In this document: positions 9,456 through 19,675 of the stretch, piece after piece | Position numbering within the stretch: position 1 is the stretch's first letter | Layout of the letters: each line of letters begins with the position of its first letter | NCBI GenBank assembly: GCA_014058105.1 | Contig: JACGCM010001346.1 | Span: 930,001-994,000, forward strand | Length of the DNA: 64,000 nt | Source: Kingdonia uniflora | Taxonomy: Eukaryota > Streptophyta > Magnoliopsida > Ranunculales > Circaeasteraceae | Direction: 5' to 3' | Program-made: the position numbers and the translations under genes | The notes under the pieces: generated by a model | Told to the model about the DNA's origin: nothing | Seen by the model: only the letters and a program-made list of their open reading frames with translations | Databases searched by the model: none

Positions 9456-10163
9456 TGTAGAGGCCTAACTTCTTTTAGAGGGGAAGTTGGCTCTTACTAT
9501 ACGAGGTTGATCTTCTATTAAAGGATTACAAGTAAATGATGTAAAGTATTAACAAACTAGAGACAAATACTTGCGTAGAGGCCCAAATGTGTCACTCTAC
9601 GACCTCTGATGAGGATTTTTAAGAAGTATTCTATTACAGATGAGTAATCGGAGGTTCGAATACAGAGCTTTACAGAGTGGTCGAAGGAAAACTGCAAGTG
9701 GTCTGGGGGAAATTTTTCTAACCCCTCCTTGGCTTCCTATATCTCCTATTTATAGAACCATAGGAAGCTGAGCCACCAAGTATGGGTCAGATTACATGAG
9801 TGCTGCAAGGATATCCTAAAAGGGTATGGGCAGCAGTCATGTCTATACTGTCACTGCAACAATGGTGGGAGGTGTCTCTGTACTTTTACACTGTGGTACA
9901 GTGGTTTGGCCTATTATTGTGCCGTCTTATCTGGTGAGCTGGCTGCCCGTCCCATTATTTTGACCATGAGTAGATATGGTCAAAGGGTTTCGGCTGCGAT
10001 GTGTTAGTTCATCCTCAAGGCTTGTTTGGAGTCGAAGCTTCATTTTTAGTGGATCTCTGGAAGGCTTGTTTTGAGGATTGAACGGGCTTCAATATATTCG
10101 GGTAGGCTACGATGTAGACTTCGAGTGTCTGAGGGGGCTGAAGGCTGCGAGTAGGCTACTACA
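9456..10163 (-). repeat. Tat-1 3' LTR (708 bp)
   Basis: Plus-strand ends are TGTAGAGGCCTAAC and GTAGGCTACTACA. It aligns throughout with 22033-22733. The minus-strand TATA box is CTATAAATAG (9746-9755), with the conserved CTCTGATGAGGATTTTTAAG block near 9603-9622. The immediate left flank ATGAG is the target duplication. Confidence 0.92.
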
Positions 10164-10409
10164 TTTTCCACCTCGCAGCGAGGGTCTCGAAGCTAGGAGG
10201 AGAGGCGTTTGTTGAGAAAACTATTTGGTCTTGGAATCTGAGCGGTTTGACTGCTGATTTTTGAGTAATTAATAAAAGAGGGTAATTAAGAGGTATAGGT
10301 GGTTATATGTTAATAAATGAAGTGATAAGTATGGTTTATTGTGTATGACTATTGAGTAACCTTCTTCTTTTCATTCTTCTCTTTTTCCTCTGCACACTTT
10401 GAAATATTC

Positions 10410-10702
10410 ATGGATACTACGCCCAACACACCATACCAAAAGAGGATGGGGTTTGCCCGGGACCGTCGCGTAGGGCAGAACACTGGTGAACTTCATATAA
10501 AGTTCTTCGGGCATCATGATATGGACTGGGGCATGCCCGAACTGGTGGAGGTAGAAGCTGGAGAGTTTATCAATGGGGAGCCTTATGCTTATATCTCTTT
10601 CTGTCAGCTTTGGCCGAATGTCTTTTTTGTACAGAGGAGGAGATGGAGGAACAAAGTGTAGTGAGTGAAGCTGAACCTTCTGGAAATTGGGCTACTATTT
10701 GA
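10410..10702 (+). pseudogene. Short acidic ORF family, first Tat-1 copy
   Basis: An 83-codon plus-strand frame starts MDTTPNTPYQKRMGF, contains DRRVGQNTGEL, FFGHHDMDW and the core MPELVEVEAGEFINGEPYAY, and ends at 10661. Comparison with the Tat-2 copy (7919) and the second Tat-1 copy (11266) suggests a frameshift just after PYAY: in the shifted frame the sequence reads SLAECLFCTEEEMEEQSVVS and stops at about 10702, giving the acidic tail seen in the relatives. It is preceded by a pyrimidine-rich leader (about 10360-10395). I do not recognise a known domain. Conserved between elements, so probably once translated; the function is unknown. Confidence 0.6.
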
Positions 10703-11178
10703 TGTGTTGAGCATTTTTACCTTTGTATTTTCTGGTGTTTTTTTTTGTTTGGGGTAGTTGTGGCAATGTAATATGTCTTGTAAATCGGATAATGGAATGG
10801 AAACATTATTTTCGGAAACCTTGTGTTATTGTGTCTGATTGATAATGTTGAGGAATAGTCTCATAGGCGCGCTTAGGACATGCATGTTATCGAATTGTTG
10901 GCAGTAGATAAAAAAGGGTATCGAAGTATAATGATATGACCGAAGGTTATTATATGATTGAGGGTTATGATGTGATCGAACTATAATGATGGTCGAATGT
11001 TCAATGGTGGAGGTTTGCTCGACTATAAGTTCTCGGGAATGTGGTTTGAATGTAGGTACAGATAAATCGGTTACGTCTAGGATGCTGGAGAGGTTGGTTG
11101 TTGAGTTTTCGATGTAGGGAATTGAAGATCATTATTAATGCGGCTGAGGAAGAGGGAAAGTTGGTATTGGCTCTCCAA
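10703..11178. other. Noncoding segment between the two short ORFs
   Basis: The stretch 10915-11020 carries loosely repeated words of the type GATCGAA, GGTTATGATG and ATAATGAT-GGTCGAA at about 20-24 bp spacing, a weak tandem pattern. No coding sequence is recognised. Confidence 0.5.
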
Positions 11179-11188
11179 GTATAAAAGG
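11179..11188 (+). promoter_or_regulatory. TATA box upstream of the second short ORF
   Basis: GTATAAAAGG is a strong plant TATA motif. It lies about 80 bp before the ATG at 11266, with a CT-rich leader (TTCATCTTTCTTCGATC) between them, as expected for a short plant 5' UTR. It points into the antisense cassette, opposite to the pol strand, so the cassette seems to have its own promoter rather than relying on the LTR. Confidence 0.6.
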
Positions 11189-11265
11189 AACTATGGTGGA
11201 GGGGATTTCTTCATCTTTCTTCGATCTTTCTTTCTTCATCTCTTCTCTTATTTGTTCGAATCAAG

Positions 11266-11583
11266 ATGGCTACAAACATACCCATTCTGGAAGACCAAGC
11301 GGCAGCGAGGGTCAGAAGGATATAAGAGGCCTTATTGAGGCTTCAACAGAGGTTCGGTATCGAGGAGGATATTGATGCTGAGATGCCAAATCTTTTTGAG
11401 GTGTAACCCGGGGAACGCATCCTTGGCATGCCCTTCGCATACTAGTGGGGAATTCAGCAGATTATGGGGCCATTACCCGGCCACCAGTTGTCTCTTCTAG
11501 AAGGCTTTGTGGAGGATATATTGGACCTGGAGGATGCGGGTGCTGTAGCCGTGGTTGAAGAGGGGCATCCCGCTGATAATTAG
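11266..11583 (+). pseudogene. Short acidic ORF family, second Tat-1 copy
   Basis: A single 106-codon frame from ATG 11266 to TAG 11581-11583, interrupted by TAA after VRRI, TAA after NLFEV and TAG after MPFAY. The start MATNIPILEDQAAARVRRI differs from the other copies, but the middle (DAEMPNLFEV, then PGERILGMPFAY) aligns with the DMDWGMPELVEVEAGEFING core of the 10410 copy and the DLVELEP core of Tat-2. The C-terminus is acidic (EGFVEDILDLEDAG). All three stops could derive from C-to-T or G-to-A changes (CAA/CGA to TAA/TGA, TGG to TAG type). Unknown function; it has its own TATA box and leader. Confidence 0.6.
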
Positions 11584-12487
11584 GGTTCTCTATCATTTTG
11601 CTATTTTTATTGTTATTTTTCTCTGTTCTGCTTCCTTTCTCTTTTCTTTTGACGAGGCTTGTAATCTGTTTTGTCTTTCAAAGTGAAATTGTTGTTTGGA
11701 AGTAGTGTTATAGTAGTATTCTTACCCTTCATAGGTAATAACTTGCGTTGTCAAACTACAAGTAATAGTATAATCTGAATTCTTGAAGTAGTATTGTGAG
11801 CTGTCAAATTAATAATATAACTGTAGAAGTATAGTGTTTGGGTTGTTCGAAGATAAACTTAAATTGTCAAAGTTAAAAATTGTAGTCTGTCGAAGTGGGA
11901 GTATTATCTGTCGAAGCTGATAAGATTGGTGTGTTGGTGCACAAGGTTGGATCTGTAAGTATGAATGTTTGATCAGTCGAATGTGATTTGTCGAAGGAAA
12001 AGGGGGCACAAGGTTTTGAATTGATGAATGTGTTGCAGATCGAATATCGATATATTAGAAAACCGAATTTGAGGCTATCTGTTGATGAGTCTGCGAGATG
12101 TGAGGTGGTCAATTACTCGCATTCGAGGAGCGTGCCGAAGGTTATGTTTGATGTGACTGGTCGTACTGATAGCCTAGACAGCTGGTCTGTCAGGACAGTA
12201 CGTGTGCCTGGGACAGTGTACCGAAAAGTAATTATGATGTTTACTCGTATTATAAAAAAGGTTGTGATTTGACTGTTTGGATTTTGATTGCTTAGCTTTG
12301 AGTAAGGGTGAAAGGGTTCGAGAAGCTTTAGTTTTTGCAGGCAAGTTGAAATGAGTGTGCTGTTTGCACCGTGAGGAATATGAGGGGTAAATCGGTCAAA
12401 ATACACTTTAGTTGAAAAGCCGGGGTAGTGGGGTCGTGGTAATGATAGTGGTTAGAAATTCGAGGAGGTTTTGGTTTTTTTGAAAGA
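11584..12487. other. Noncoding part of the Tat-1 antisense cassette with satellite-like motif
   Basis: Contains two CTGTCGAAG words exactly 21 bp apart (11887 and 11908), embedded in GTAG-CTGTCGAAGTGGGAG and TATCTGTCGAAGCTG, then GATCAGTCGAATGTGATTTG further on (about 11970). The same words and the same 21-bp spacing build the large satellite at 42.6-64 kb. Diverged AAGTAGTATT and GTAGAAGTATAGTG words occur upstream (11790-11840). No coding sequence was recognised in this 900-bp stretch. Confidence 0.6.
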
Positions 12488-12496
12488 GTATATAAG
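12488..12496 (+). promoter_or_regulatory. TATA box of the Tat-1 large antisense gene
   Basis: GTATATAAG followed by a purine-rich leader (GGAGAAAAATCAAAGAGAG near 12525) at the expected distance for a transcription start. The equivalent position in Tat-2 (8924) keeps a weaker TATA-like sequence and the same kind of leader, so the promoter was probably present in the family ancestor. Confidence 0.6.
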
Positions 12497-12637
12497 TGTG
12501 AAAGGAGCAATCACTGTACTATTTACGGAGAAAAATCAAAGAGAGTAAAAAGAAGAGAACGTACGCCATTAGAATCTTGAGAGAAGCTGCTGAGGTCGAT
12601 CTTACTGTTTCGAGGATAGTGCTTCTAACCCAAGATG

Positions 12638-12921
12638 TCACTTGATCTTTGCCCATTTTTATTTAGTTTTCCCATCTGAGTCTGTGTGTAGGGCATTTTG
12701 GGCTTAGGGTTTGGAGGTTATCTCCGAAGATAAAGAGATTTGATGAATCTTGATTTCGACCCATTCTGGGATTTTGGGTGTTTCGAAAAAGGCATAGGGT
12801 TGAGGATCAAGGTTTTGAGTGTGTGTAAATCTTCTAGGGGGGTAGGGGGTCGATGGGATATAGGTTATTGAGATAGAATTGTTGAATTTATTGATGTAAT
12901 TGCGTGCATCTTCTTCTGTAG
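12638..12921 (+). other. 5'-UTR intron of the large antisense gene (decayed donor)
   Basis: The leader exon ends CTAACCCAAG with AT instead of GT at the donor, followed by T-rich sequence and an acceptor TTCTTCTGTAG just before the coding ATG (12928). In Tat-2 the donor is intact (CACACAG/GTACAC, about 9076) while the acceptor is decayed. Each copy keeps one half, which argues that the intron was real in the ancestor. Confidence 0.5.
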
Positions 12922-12927
12922 ACTAAA

Positions 12928-15099
12928 ATGCATAACTGTCAAGCTTCGAGACGAAGGCTGATAGACGAAGAGATCAAAGTATTCAAAGCTAGTATTTTTG
13001 CTCAAGCCCCAATGGATGAGCGTATCGACTTAGAAGTTTTAGATGTGATAACCGAATCCCCTTTATCAATTGTTCTGCCGGCCGGGGAGGTTTCGATTAT
13101 GAGACGTCGTAAGATGATAGTTAATGTGGATAGTGGGGACGGGGAGACAGTATGGGGGGGGGGGGAGGGGTAAGGGTGATGTAGGCCCTTCTGGTGGTGG
13201 AAAGGGAGACGGGGTGTAGGGTGACGACAGTGGGGATTCGACTGCGTCGAATAGGGTTGAAGGTGCCATTTTCGGCTAGAGATAAGATTAGATTAGATCG
13301 ATTAATTGCCAAGTTAGAGCTATCGAAAGTGGGGGTATATCTAAGTGTGGCGGGGGCAGGGTTAACTTTTAAATCAGACCTTGGGGAGGTAATAATGGCT
13401 TATAGAGGCCAGATTCGATTGGGAATAGAACTTCCTCTTCGACGGTTGGTGAAGGAAGTACTAACTGTTTGGGAGGTGGCCCTGGCGCAAATGAACGGAA
13501 ATTTTTATAAGATGATGAGTGTTATATAGGGGATGAATGCAAAATTTAGTGGTGAGGGTCGGTGTTTGATTAAGTGGTTTGATATTATTACCTTCAACTT
13601 GAAGAAGGTGAGCCAGAATCCAATGTCATCCAGAGAAGCCCTAGTTCTTTTGTCTATTTTTGACGGGTTGAGGGTGGAATAAAGATTTATTAATAGTACG
13701 GGGCAACTATGAGAATGTTGAGGAGGATGACCTTTATAAGTTGTATCATAGGGCGCATAATCAAAGTAAGATTGTTGTCGAAGGGTTGTTGTTGATGTAC
13801 GTCTGAAATAAGTGATGATTATATTCTTGTATGTTCTGCATGATCAAAGAATTCTTCTTGGAACAATCCAAGGAACTATATTGATACTTTGCTCGGAGCT
13901 AATGAGGACTGGGTAAATTCTGTTTTCGACAGTCTTGGAATTAAGAGGCTGAGGAGGAAAAAAGTGGATTCCCTGCTTCGAAGCTTGCCCAATACACCGA
14001 GGCCATCGAAGAGAAAGGGAGGCGAAGATGTTTCGAAGGGTATTAAAGAAATGGGAGGGGAAGAATTGCCAAGGAATTTTCAGTATGTGCCAAGAACGCA
14101 TAGGGGTTGAAGCAAGCTGCACCAGTGCTCGAAGTGGCTGGCAATGCTTCGAGATTAAGGATGGGGCAGGTGCCAACATAGACTGGGAAGGGGAAGGGTC
14201 GGGTAATTTCTGAAGCTCCGAAGGTACAGCAATCGAAGGTTGGTCAGTGAAAAAGGCGTAGGGCGCTAGAAGAGGATGATGCATTAGATGAGGATGAAGA
14301 GATGACAGAGGCTAAACGACAGGAGCAAGCAGTTGCCAAACAGGCTTCGATGGTCGAGCTCTGCGAGGATGACTTAGATGAGGCTTCGAAATAAATAAAG
14401 AGGCATATGTTTCAGATAGTTATCTATGAATTTATTTTGTGAGAGTCTGTGAGTTTGTTTAAGTTCTTTGATTTTTAAGGGGTACATGGTGCTTGTACAT
14501 TTTAGAAGATGGAGGCTTGGGTGTGATCATTCAACAATGCGATGAAGTCAGTAAAGGGGAAATTGCGACAAGTAGTGAAAATTCTGGATCTTTCTCGGGG
14601 GACTGAGGCATCATTTTTGTCTGAGGTCAAGAAATTGAAGCAAGATCTTGAGGTGATTACTGACTCATTTGATGAGAGGCTCGTGTTTCAGCGGGCAAGA
14701 AAGAAGTAGGAGTGGTCAGCAAAGCTTGCGGCGAAACAGAGGGAGAAAGCAGAACATAAAGTAATTTTCTAGCGGTACTATGATAATTAATGTAAGGTGA
14801 ATGTCAAGTTGAAAACGTTTATAGAAGATAAGGGGTATGACCCCGATACGCTGAAACCTATCCCTGTTTCCCTAGAACTTGTTGATGGACGTGATTTGCA
14901 GATGATGGAAGGAGAGGCAGATGTTGCTGATGAGGCAGTAGGAAGTACTGGAGGTGGTATTGAGACTTCTGTTATTGATGTGGCCAGTGATAGAACTGTT
15001 GATGGTTTGGTTGTCAAAGGTTCGGGGTCGAAGCCTTCGACTGAGGGTGTTAGAGCTGGGGTACCTATGGAGGAAAATGGCATAACCACGCCGATATGA
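12928..15099 (+). pseudogene. Large antisense gene of Tat-1 (weakly like putative gypsy-type transposon domain)
   Basis: A plus-strand gene opposite to pol. Segments: N-terminus MHNCQASRRRLIDEEI with ESPLSIVLPAGE (12928-13090); a Gly/Ser-rich linker (13130-13260); the core from DRLIAKLELSKVGV through RGQIRLGIELPLRRLVKEVL and ALAQMNGNFYKM (13290-13520), then CLIKWFDI (about 13560); a further exon with DWVNSVFDSLGIKRLRRKK and PRPSKRKGGE (13905-14030); and a Lys/Glu-rich coiled-coil C-terminus (14580-14760) ending GVPMEENGITTPI at 15099. The core layout (basic helix, FPL-like helices, N-F-Y, W-F) is like the plant 'putative gypsy type transposon' family (PF04195), but the match is by eye and weak. 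Stops occur at 13527, about 13680, about 14107, 14393 and 14707, and frames shift between exons. The role is unknown, probably element-encoded. Confidence 0.6.
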
Positions 15100-15535
15100 G
15101 GTATTTAAAGTTGGGGTTTGATATTTTATTTTTCAGATTTGATGTCGAGTTGTAATATTTTGAGCTATGTTGATTTTGTTTGCGTTGGTTTTTGAACTTG
15201 GTATGTGTTCGAGTTGTTGTACAGTACTGATGGTGGTTATCTGTGGAACTTCTGAAGTTAATTCTGAACTGTTTTTGAGTGGATGCCTATTTTCTGACTG
15301 ACTTTTTTATCTTGCTCTGGCCTTGCATTACTCCGGATTGATAAAATATTAATGTGTATTTTGTTGGCTTGGCTTGTGTTGAACTTTTAATGACTGATCT
15401 TGAGTTTTAATGCAACTGTTTCTTTGAGGGATGATGCTTTGAATCTTCTTTGCACTAATTAAAATAGTAAAAATTCTTGTATAATAGTATTTGTATGTAT
15501 TGTTTATGTCGAATAAATGTAGAGTGATCAAACCT

Positions 15536-16250
15536 TAAATGTTCTGCTGGACATCGAAGGCCAAAGCCACAGCGATGTTAGAAGTTTGAAAATTTTCAAG
15601 GTCAGCCCCGAGTATCAGTCGGGCCGAGGGGACGTGATACCTAGAGGAAACCCAGAAATTTACTGGACTTTAAAGGTCTAAGTCACAGTGAAGCAATATC
15701 TATTTATCTCTAACGCATTCCCGAGGGTCCGGTCTTTCGACCATTCGTGCCCCTCGAGTTTGCTCGAATGTTGGAAATTTGAAAATTTCAAGGTCGCCTC
15801 CAAGTAACAGTCGGGGCGAGGGTGGACATGATACCGGGAGTAAACCAAGAAATTGACTGGACTTTGACGGTTTCAGAGCCTGATTGAAGCATATCTATTC
15901 GCCCCCAATGCATCCCCGAGGGTCCGGTCTGTTGACCATCCTTGCCCCCAGAGTTTGCTCGAAATTGGAAGCTTGAAAATTTTAAGGTCTCCCCCAAGTA
16001 TCAGTCGGGTCGAAGGGTTGTTGTAATACTCAGAGGAAACAAGGAAATCGACTAGACTTTGAAGGCCTTAGCCACAGCGAAGAATAACTGTTTGCCTTCA
16101 ATGCATTCTCGAGGGTCCGGTCTTTCAACCATCCTTGCCCCTCGAGTTTGCCCGAAATTGAAAGCTTAATAAATCTCAAGGCTACCCCCAAGTATCAGTC
16201 TGGTCGAAGGTTGATATGATACCTAAGTTAAACCAAGAAATTCAAGAAAA
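15536..16250. repeat. 194-bp tandem repeat downstream of pol, about 3.5 copies
   Basis: AGTATCAGTCGGG-type words start at 15611, 15803, 15997 and 16191 (spacings 192, 194, 194), and GAGGGTCCGGTCT at 15723, 15918 and 16111. Units also share CTTGCCCCTCGAGTTTGC and GACTGGACTTTGAAGG. They lie just after the integrase end in element sense, i.e. in the 3' untranslated region. Tat-4 keeps one copy at its broken end (27123-27320). Tandem repeats in this region are known in Tat/Ogre elements. Confidence 0.9.
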
Positions 16251-16254
16251 ATAG

Positions 16255-17425
16255 GAGACAAAGTATGGGTAGAAAAACTGTTAAATGATTATTCTGGATT
16301 ACATCAGTTGTACAAGGTTGAGGATACGGCTTGTTATAAGATACCAGCTGCATTGTATTCCATTGATTTGGTAAAGGCACTTCATCTTTTGTCATTAGAT
16401 AGTAAGAACCCTTGTCAGTTTTATCGTACATGACATAAGGTCCTTCCCAGGATTCAGCTAGCTTGCCGGCATTTTGATGTTTTGAGGATTGGTTGGTACA
16501 TCGAAGAATTAGTTCTCCGATGTTGAAACTCTGTGGTCGAACTCTCCTGTTTTAAGATTTCTAAAGTGATGTATGGTAGCGGCCCAGGTTGGCGATAGCT
16601 CGGTCTCTGGTTTTGTCGATCCATAACATGCTACATGCGAGTTCAAGCTTATTGTCTTCATCTGGGAGGTTAGGATCTCGTGTGGGTACTTCGAATTGAG
16701 TAGGGAACACAGCTTTGGTACCATATGCTAGAAGGATAGGGGTGCAGCTTGTAGACTTTCTTGGTATTGTTCGGTAGGCCCAGATGATATGTTATAACTC
16801 TTGAACCTATCGTCCTTTCTTTGCATCAACTCTTATCTTGAGACCACCGACAATTGTTTTGTTGATCGCTTCGAGTTGACCGTTGCCTTGGGGATAATAA
16901 GGTGCTGAGGATGAGAGAATGATGTTATATTTTTTGAGGAAGTTTTTGATTTTGATGCCTACAAATTGGAGACCATTGTCGCATCGAATCATATGTGGGC
17001 AGCCGAAGCCTGTGATGATGTTTTCCCATAGAAATTTAAAAACTTCTTCTTCTCTAGTTCGGCACAAAGGTACAATTTTGACCCATTTGGTGACGTAGTC
17101 TGTTGCAAGAAGAACATTTTCTCTGCAACCCAAGGCCATTGATAAGGGAACGATGTGATCAATAACCTATATTTTGAATGGCCAGGAGACTTAACTGAAA
17201 TAGAGGTCTTGAGAAGGGCAATAGTTGTCATGAGCGTGACGTTGGCATTTGTCACAGTGTTTTGCGTACTCTTCGGCTTGTTTTTCATATTTGGCCAAAA
17301 TAATCCTTGGGGGACGGCTCGAAGGGCCATTGACCGACCAGCAGTGTGAGTACTGCAGGTTCCTTAATGAAGTTTGGCTAAAATTGTAGAGGCTTCGGCT
17401 TGGGATATGCATCGAAGGAGGACGC
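16255..17425 (-). pseudogene. Tat-1 integrase relic
   Basis: The zinc-binding end is visible as HCDKCQRHAH (about 17310-17240) following a KYEKQAEEYAK stretch. The catalytic core shows the first acidic block ATDYVTKWVKIVPLC (about 17105-17065), the second CDNGLQFVG (about 16985-16960) and the third GNGQLEAINKTI (about 16890-16855), i.e. the D, D and E positions of the DDE enzyme are present. The C-terminal part, starting [12 protein letters not shown], continues through IWAYGTKAVFP-like sequence to about 16300. Stops and frameshifts lie between the zinc finger and the core (about 17190-17140) and in the C-terminal part, so it is inactive. Integrase would insert the element's cDNA. It is the last pol domain before the 194-bp repeats. 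Confidence 0.85.
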
Positions 17426-18075
17426 CATTTGGGGATTTATGATATAATTCATTTTTGCGGATAGTGTATCGGTGGCAATATTCTAACAACGACCGTTTGG
17501 TGTTGGGATCATCTGGGAGGGTGGCGTTGTTGAGGTAATGGAGGAATGGTGTTCGCCAGTCGTCTGGATCGAGGCTCTTGCCCCTAGTATTGATGGCATT
17601 GATTTCTATCAGGTCGATATTTGGGCGTTCGAGTACTTTGAAATGGAGGGTCCGAGATTCTGATTGTCCGAGCATGGCTGCTATGTTGGTGAGGGCATCT
17701 GCATATCTGTTTTTTCCTCGAGGGCAATGAGTGAATATGGATTTTTTAGGAAATCGGTCAATGCGCTTTCGCACAAAGAGATAATAGTCAACCATGCGAT
17801 CGTTAGCTTGATTTTCTCCTCTGTAATGGCTCTGAACAAGTTGGGAATCTGTTAAAATAGCAAGTTTGGGAATGCCGAGCTCGAGAGCAAGGTCAAGGCC
17901 ATGGATCAAGGCTTTGTACACAGTTTCGCTGTAGGAACATTCGAAGGTAAGTTTTGCAGCTTTCTCTATCCGGTCATTAGTTGGTATTACCAAGAAAATA
18001 CCAATTCCTGAGCTATTAGGTCTTGCAGATCCATCTGTGAATAAACGCCAGCCATTGAGAGGGTCCCAGGAATCT
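17426..18075 (-). pseudogene. Tat-1 archaeal-type RNase H (aRH) and linker to integrase
   Basis: The segment from about 18060 reads WRLFTDGSARPNSSGIGIFL, then FECSYSETVYKALIHGLDLA, LAILTDSQLVQSHYRG and CPRGKNRYADALTNIAAML. The acidic residues at the four expected positions (D in TDGSA, E in SETVY, D in LTDSQ, D in YADAL) are all kept. A second RNase H of this type between the Ty3 RNase H and integrase defines the Tat lineage. One continuous frame covers 17993-17364, the best preserved pol segment of this element. The C-terminal linker (DDWRTPFLHYLNNATLPDDP, about 17565-17510) is also typical of Tat elements. Confidence 0.88.
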
Positions 18076-18119
18076 GCTGTTCCGGGTAGGTCTTCTGCTA
18101 AGTCATCTTCGTATTCTTC

Positions 18120-18765
18120 CCAATCGACATCTTCAACCGGGAAGTCGGCGAGAAAGTCTGCTAATAGATGACCTTACTGGGATATTTGTTTCTCGAATGT
18201 AATATCATGTTCGCCAAGGTGCACCAACCACTGTTACACTCGCCTGGATTTTTCTTTTTTACTGAGTACTTCTCGAAGGGGATAACTTGCGATAATACGG
18301 ATGGGGTGGGCTTGGAAGTACGGTTTAAGTTTGCGAGCTAAATTTACAAGTTCGAGGAGCAGACACTCTCAAGTTTGGAATACCAAGTTTTTGTGGGGGT
18401 TAGAGTTATACTGATGAAATATACAGGTTTTTTGACGTTTGAATCAAGTCGAATAAGCACTGAACTGATAGAAGTTTATATAACAGTGAGATATAAAGAG
18501 AGTGCTTCGCCTTTGATAGGGGTGCTGATAATGGGTGGTCGGCCAAGATAAGTTTTGAGTTCGAGGAAGGCCTGTTCACACTCGGGTGTCCAGTTAATTT
18601 CGGGGTTGTTTTTATATTTTGCTTTGTGGACGCCTTGGTAGCGTAAGAGGAAGAAGAGCCAAGCACATCTGTCTGAAGATTTGGAAATGAAATGGTTAAG
18701 GGCTGTTATCTTTCCAGCCACTTTTTATACGCCTTTCTTTGTTCGGGGCGAAGGCATGTCGATGA
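18120..18765 (-). pseudogene. Tat-1 Ty3-type RNase H and connection
   Basis: The connection begins GKITALNHFISKSSDRC (about 18715-18660) and runs through NWTPECEQAFLELKTYL (18600-18540). The RNase H part shows KPVYFIS, YSKLESLLLELVNLARKLKPYF (about 18380-18300) and HLGEHDITFEKQISQ followed by LADFLADFP. Stops at about 18476, 18242 and 18176 and a frame change near 18480 inactivate it. It removes RNA from the RNA:DNA hybrid in intact elements. Confidence 0.8.
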
Positions 18766-19560
18766 GGGCTGGAATATGGGTTAGGTCAATCTCGATACCT
18801 CGTTTACTGATAAGGTGGCCTAAAATTTTTCCAGATGAAACACCAAATTGGCATTTATCTGGGTTGAGTTTTATGTTATATGTGCGAAGTATCGAAAAGA
18901 CTTCGGTTAGGTTATGTATATGGGTCTGTTTCTAAAGACTTTTGCATAACATGTCGCCGATGAAGACTTCGACCGAATTGCCAAACAAAGGCTTAATCAT
19001 TGTTGTGACAAGGTGTTGGTAAGTAGAACCCGCATTTTTAAGGCTGAAGAGCATAACATTGAAACAGTAAAGGCCTTTTTCAGTGATAAAGGAAGTTTTA
19101 GTTGATCTTTGAGGAGGAGGGGTACCTGATTGTGACCTGAAGCTGCATCCATCATTGATAGGCGCTCGTGTCCAGCTGTGGCATCGAGAAGTGCTGAAAT
19201 AATCGGGAGAGGAAAACTGTCCTTCAGTGTATGTTTGATGAGGTCTGTGAAGTCAACGCAGATTCTGATCTTACCATTTTTCTTAGGAACTTCCACAATG
19301 TTTAATATCCATTTAGCGTACTTTACATCTCTGATAAAGCATGTGGCTATGAGCTTGTCCACTTCAAGGTTCACTGCTTCTCGATATCGTAGAGCTAGGT
19401 TCCGCTTCATTTGTTTTACTGCTGAGAAATAGGGGATGAGGTCGAGGCGATGGCATGCCAGGCTTGGGTCGACACCGGGCATCTCCTGGAATGTCAATGC
19501 AAAGATTGTTATTATTGGCTTGAAGGAAATCTATAAGCTCGAGGGATTCTACCACATTAA
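18766..19560 (-). pseudogene. Tat-1 reverse transcriptase relic
   Basis: The frame 19497-18997 has MPGVDPSLACHRLDL, then REAVNLEVDKLIATCFI, PKKNGKIRICVDFTDL, KDSFPLP and the GHERLSMMDAASGHNQ block with the first catalytic Asp (MMDAASG). The YVDD active-site box, read at 18966-18951, is VFIGDML: the first Asp of the pair is replaced by Gly, which would abolish catalysis. Frameshifts occur after about 19080. The downstream GIEIDPTHIR-like stretch is at about 18800-18770. Confidence 0.85.
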
Positions 19561-19675
19561 GAAAAGTTCTAATTAATGTACCTCAACCAGGACAATGGAG
19601 TTCGATATAAACAGTGGGTTCGATGGGAGAGGTAGTATCTATCAAAGGTGTGGGGGTAGTAAGAGACAGTGGTTG

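Noticed and set aside
11138..11375. Overlapping frames starting MRLRKRESW and MVEGISSSFF
   Set aside because: They overlap the TATA box and leader of the short ORF at 11266 in other frames and have no counterpart in Tat-2.
13066..13312. Pro/Ser-rich minus-strand frames opposite the antisense gene
   Set aside because: Shadow of the Gly/Glu-rich plus-strand linker. No conservation at 22.7-23.0 kb beyond composition.
14797..15089. Two overlapping 100-codon frames on opposite strands
   Set aside because: The plus frame continues the coiled-coil C-terminus of the antisense gene. The minus Ser/Thr-rich frame is its shadow.
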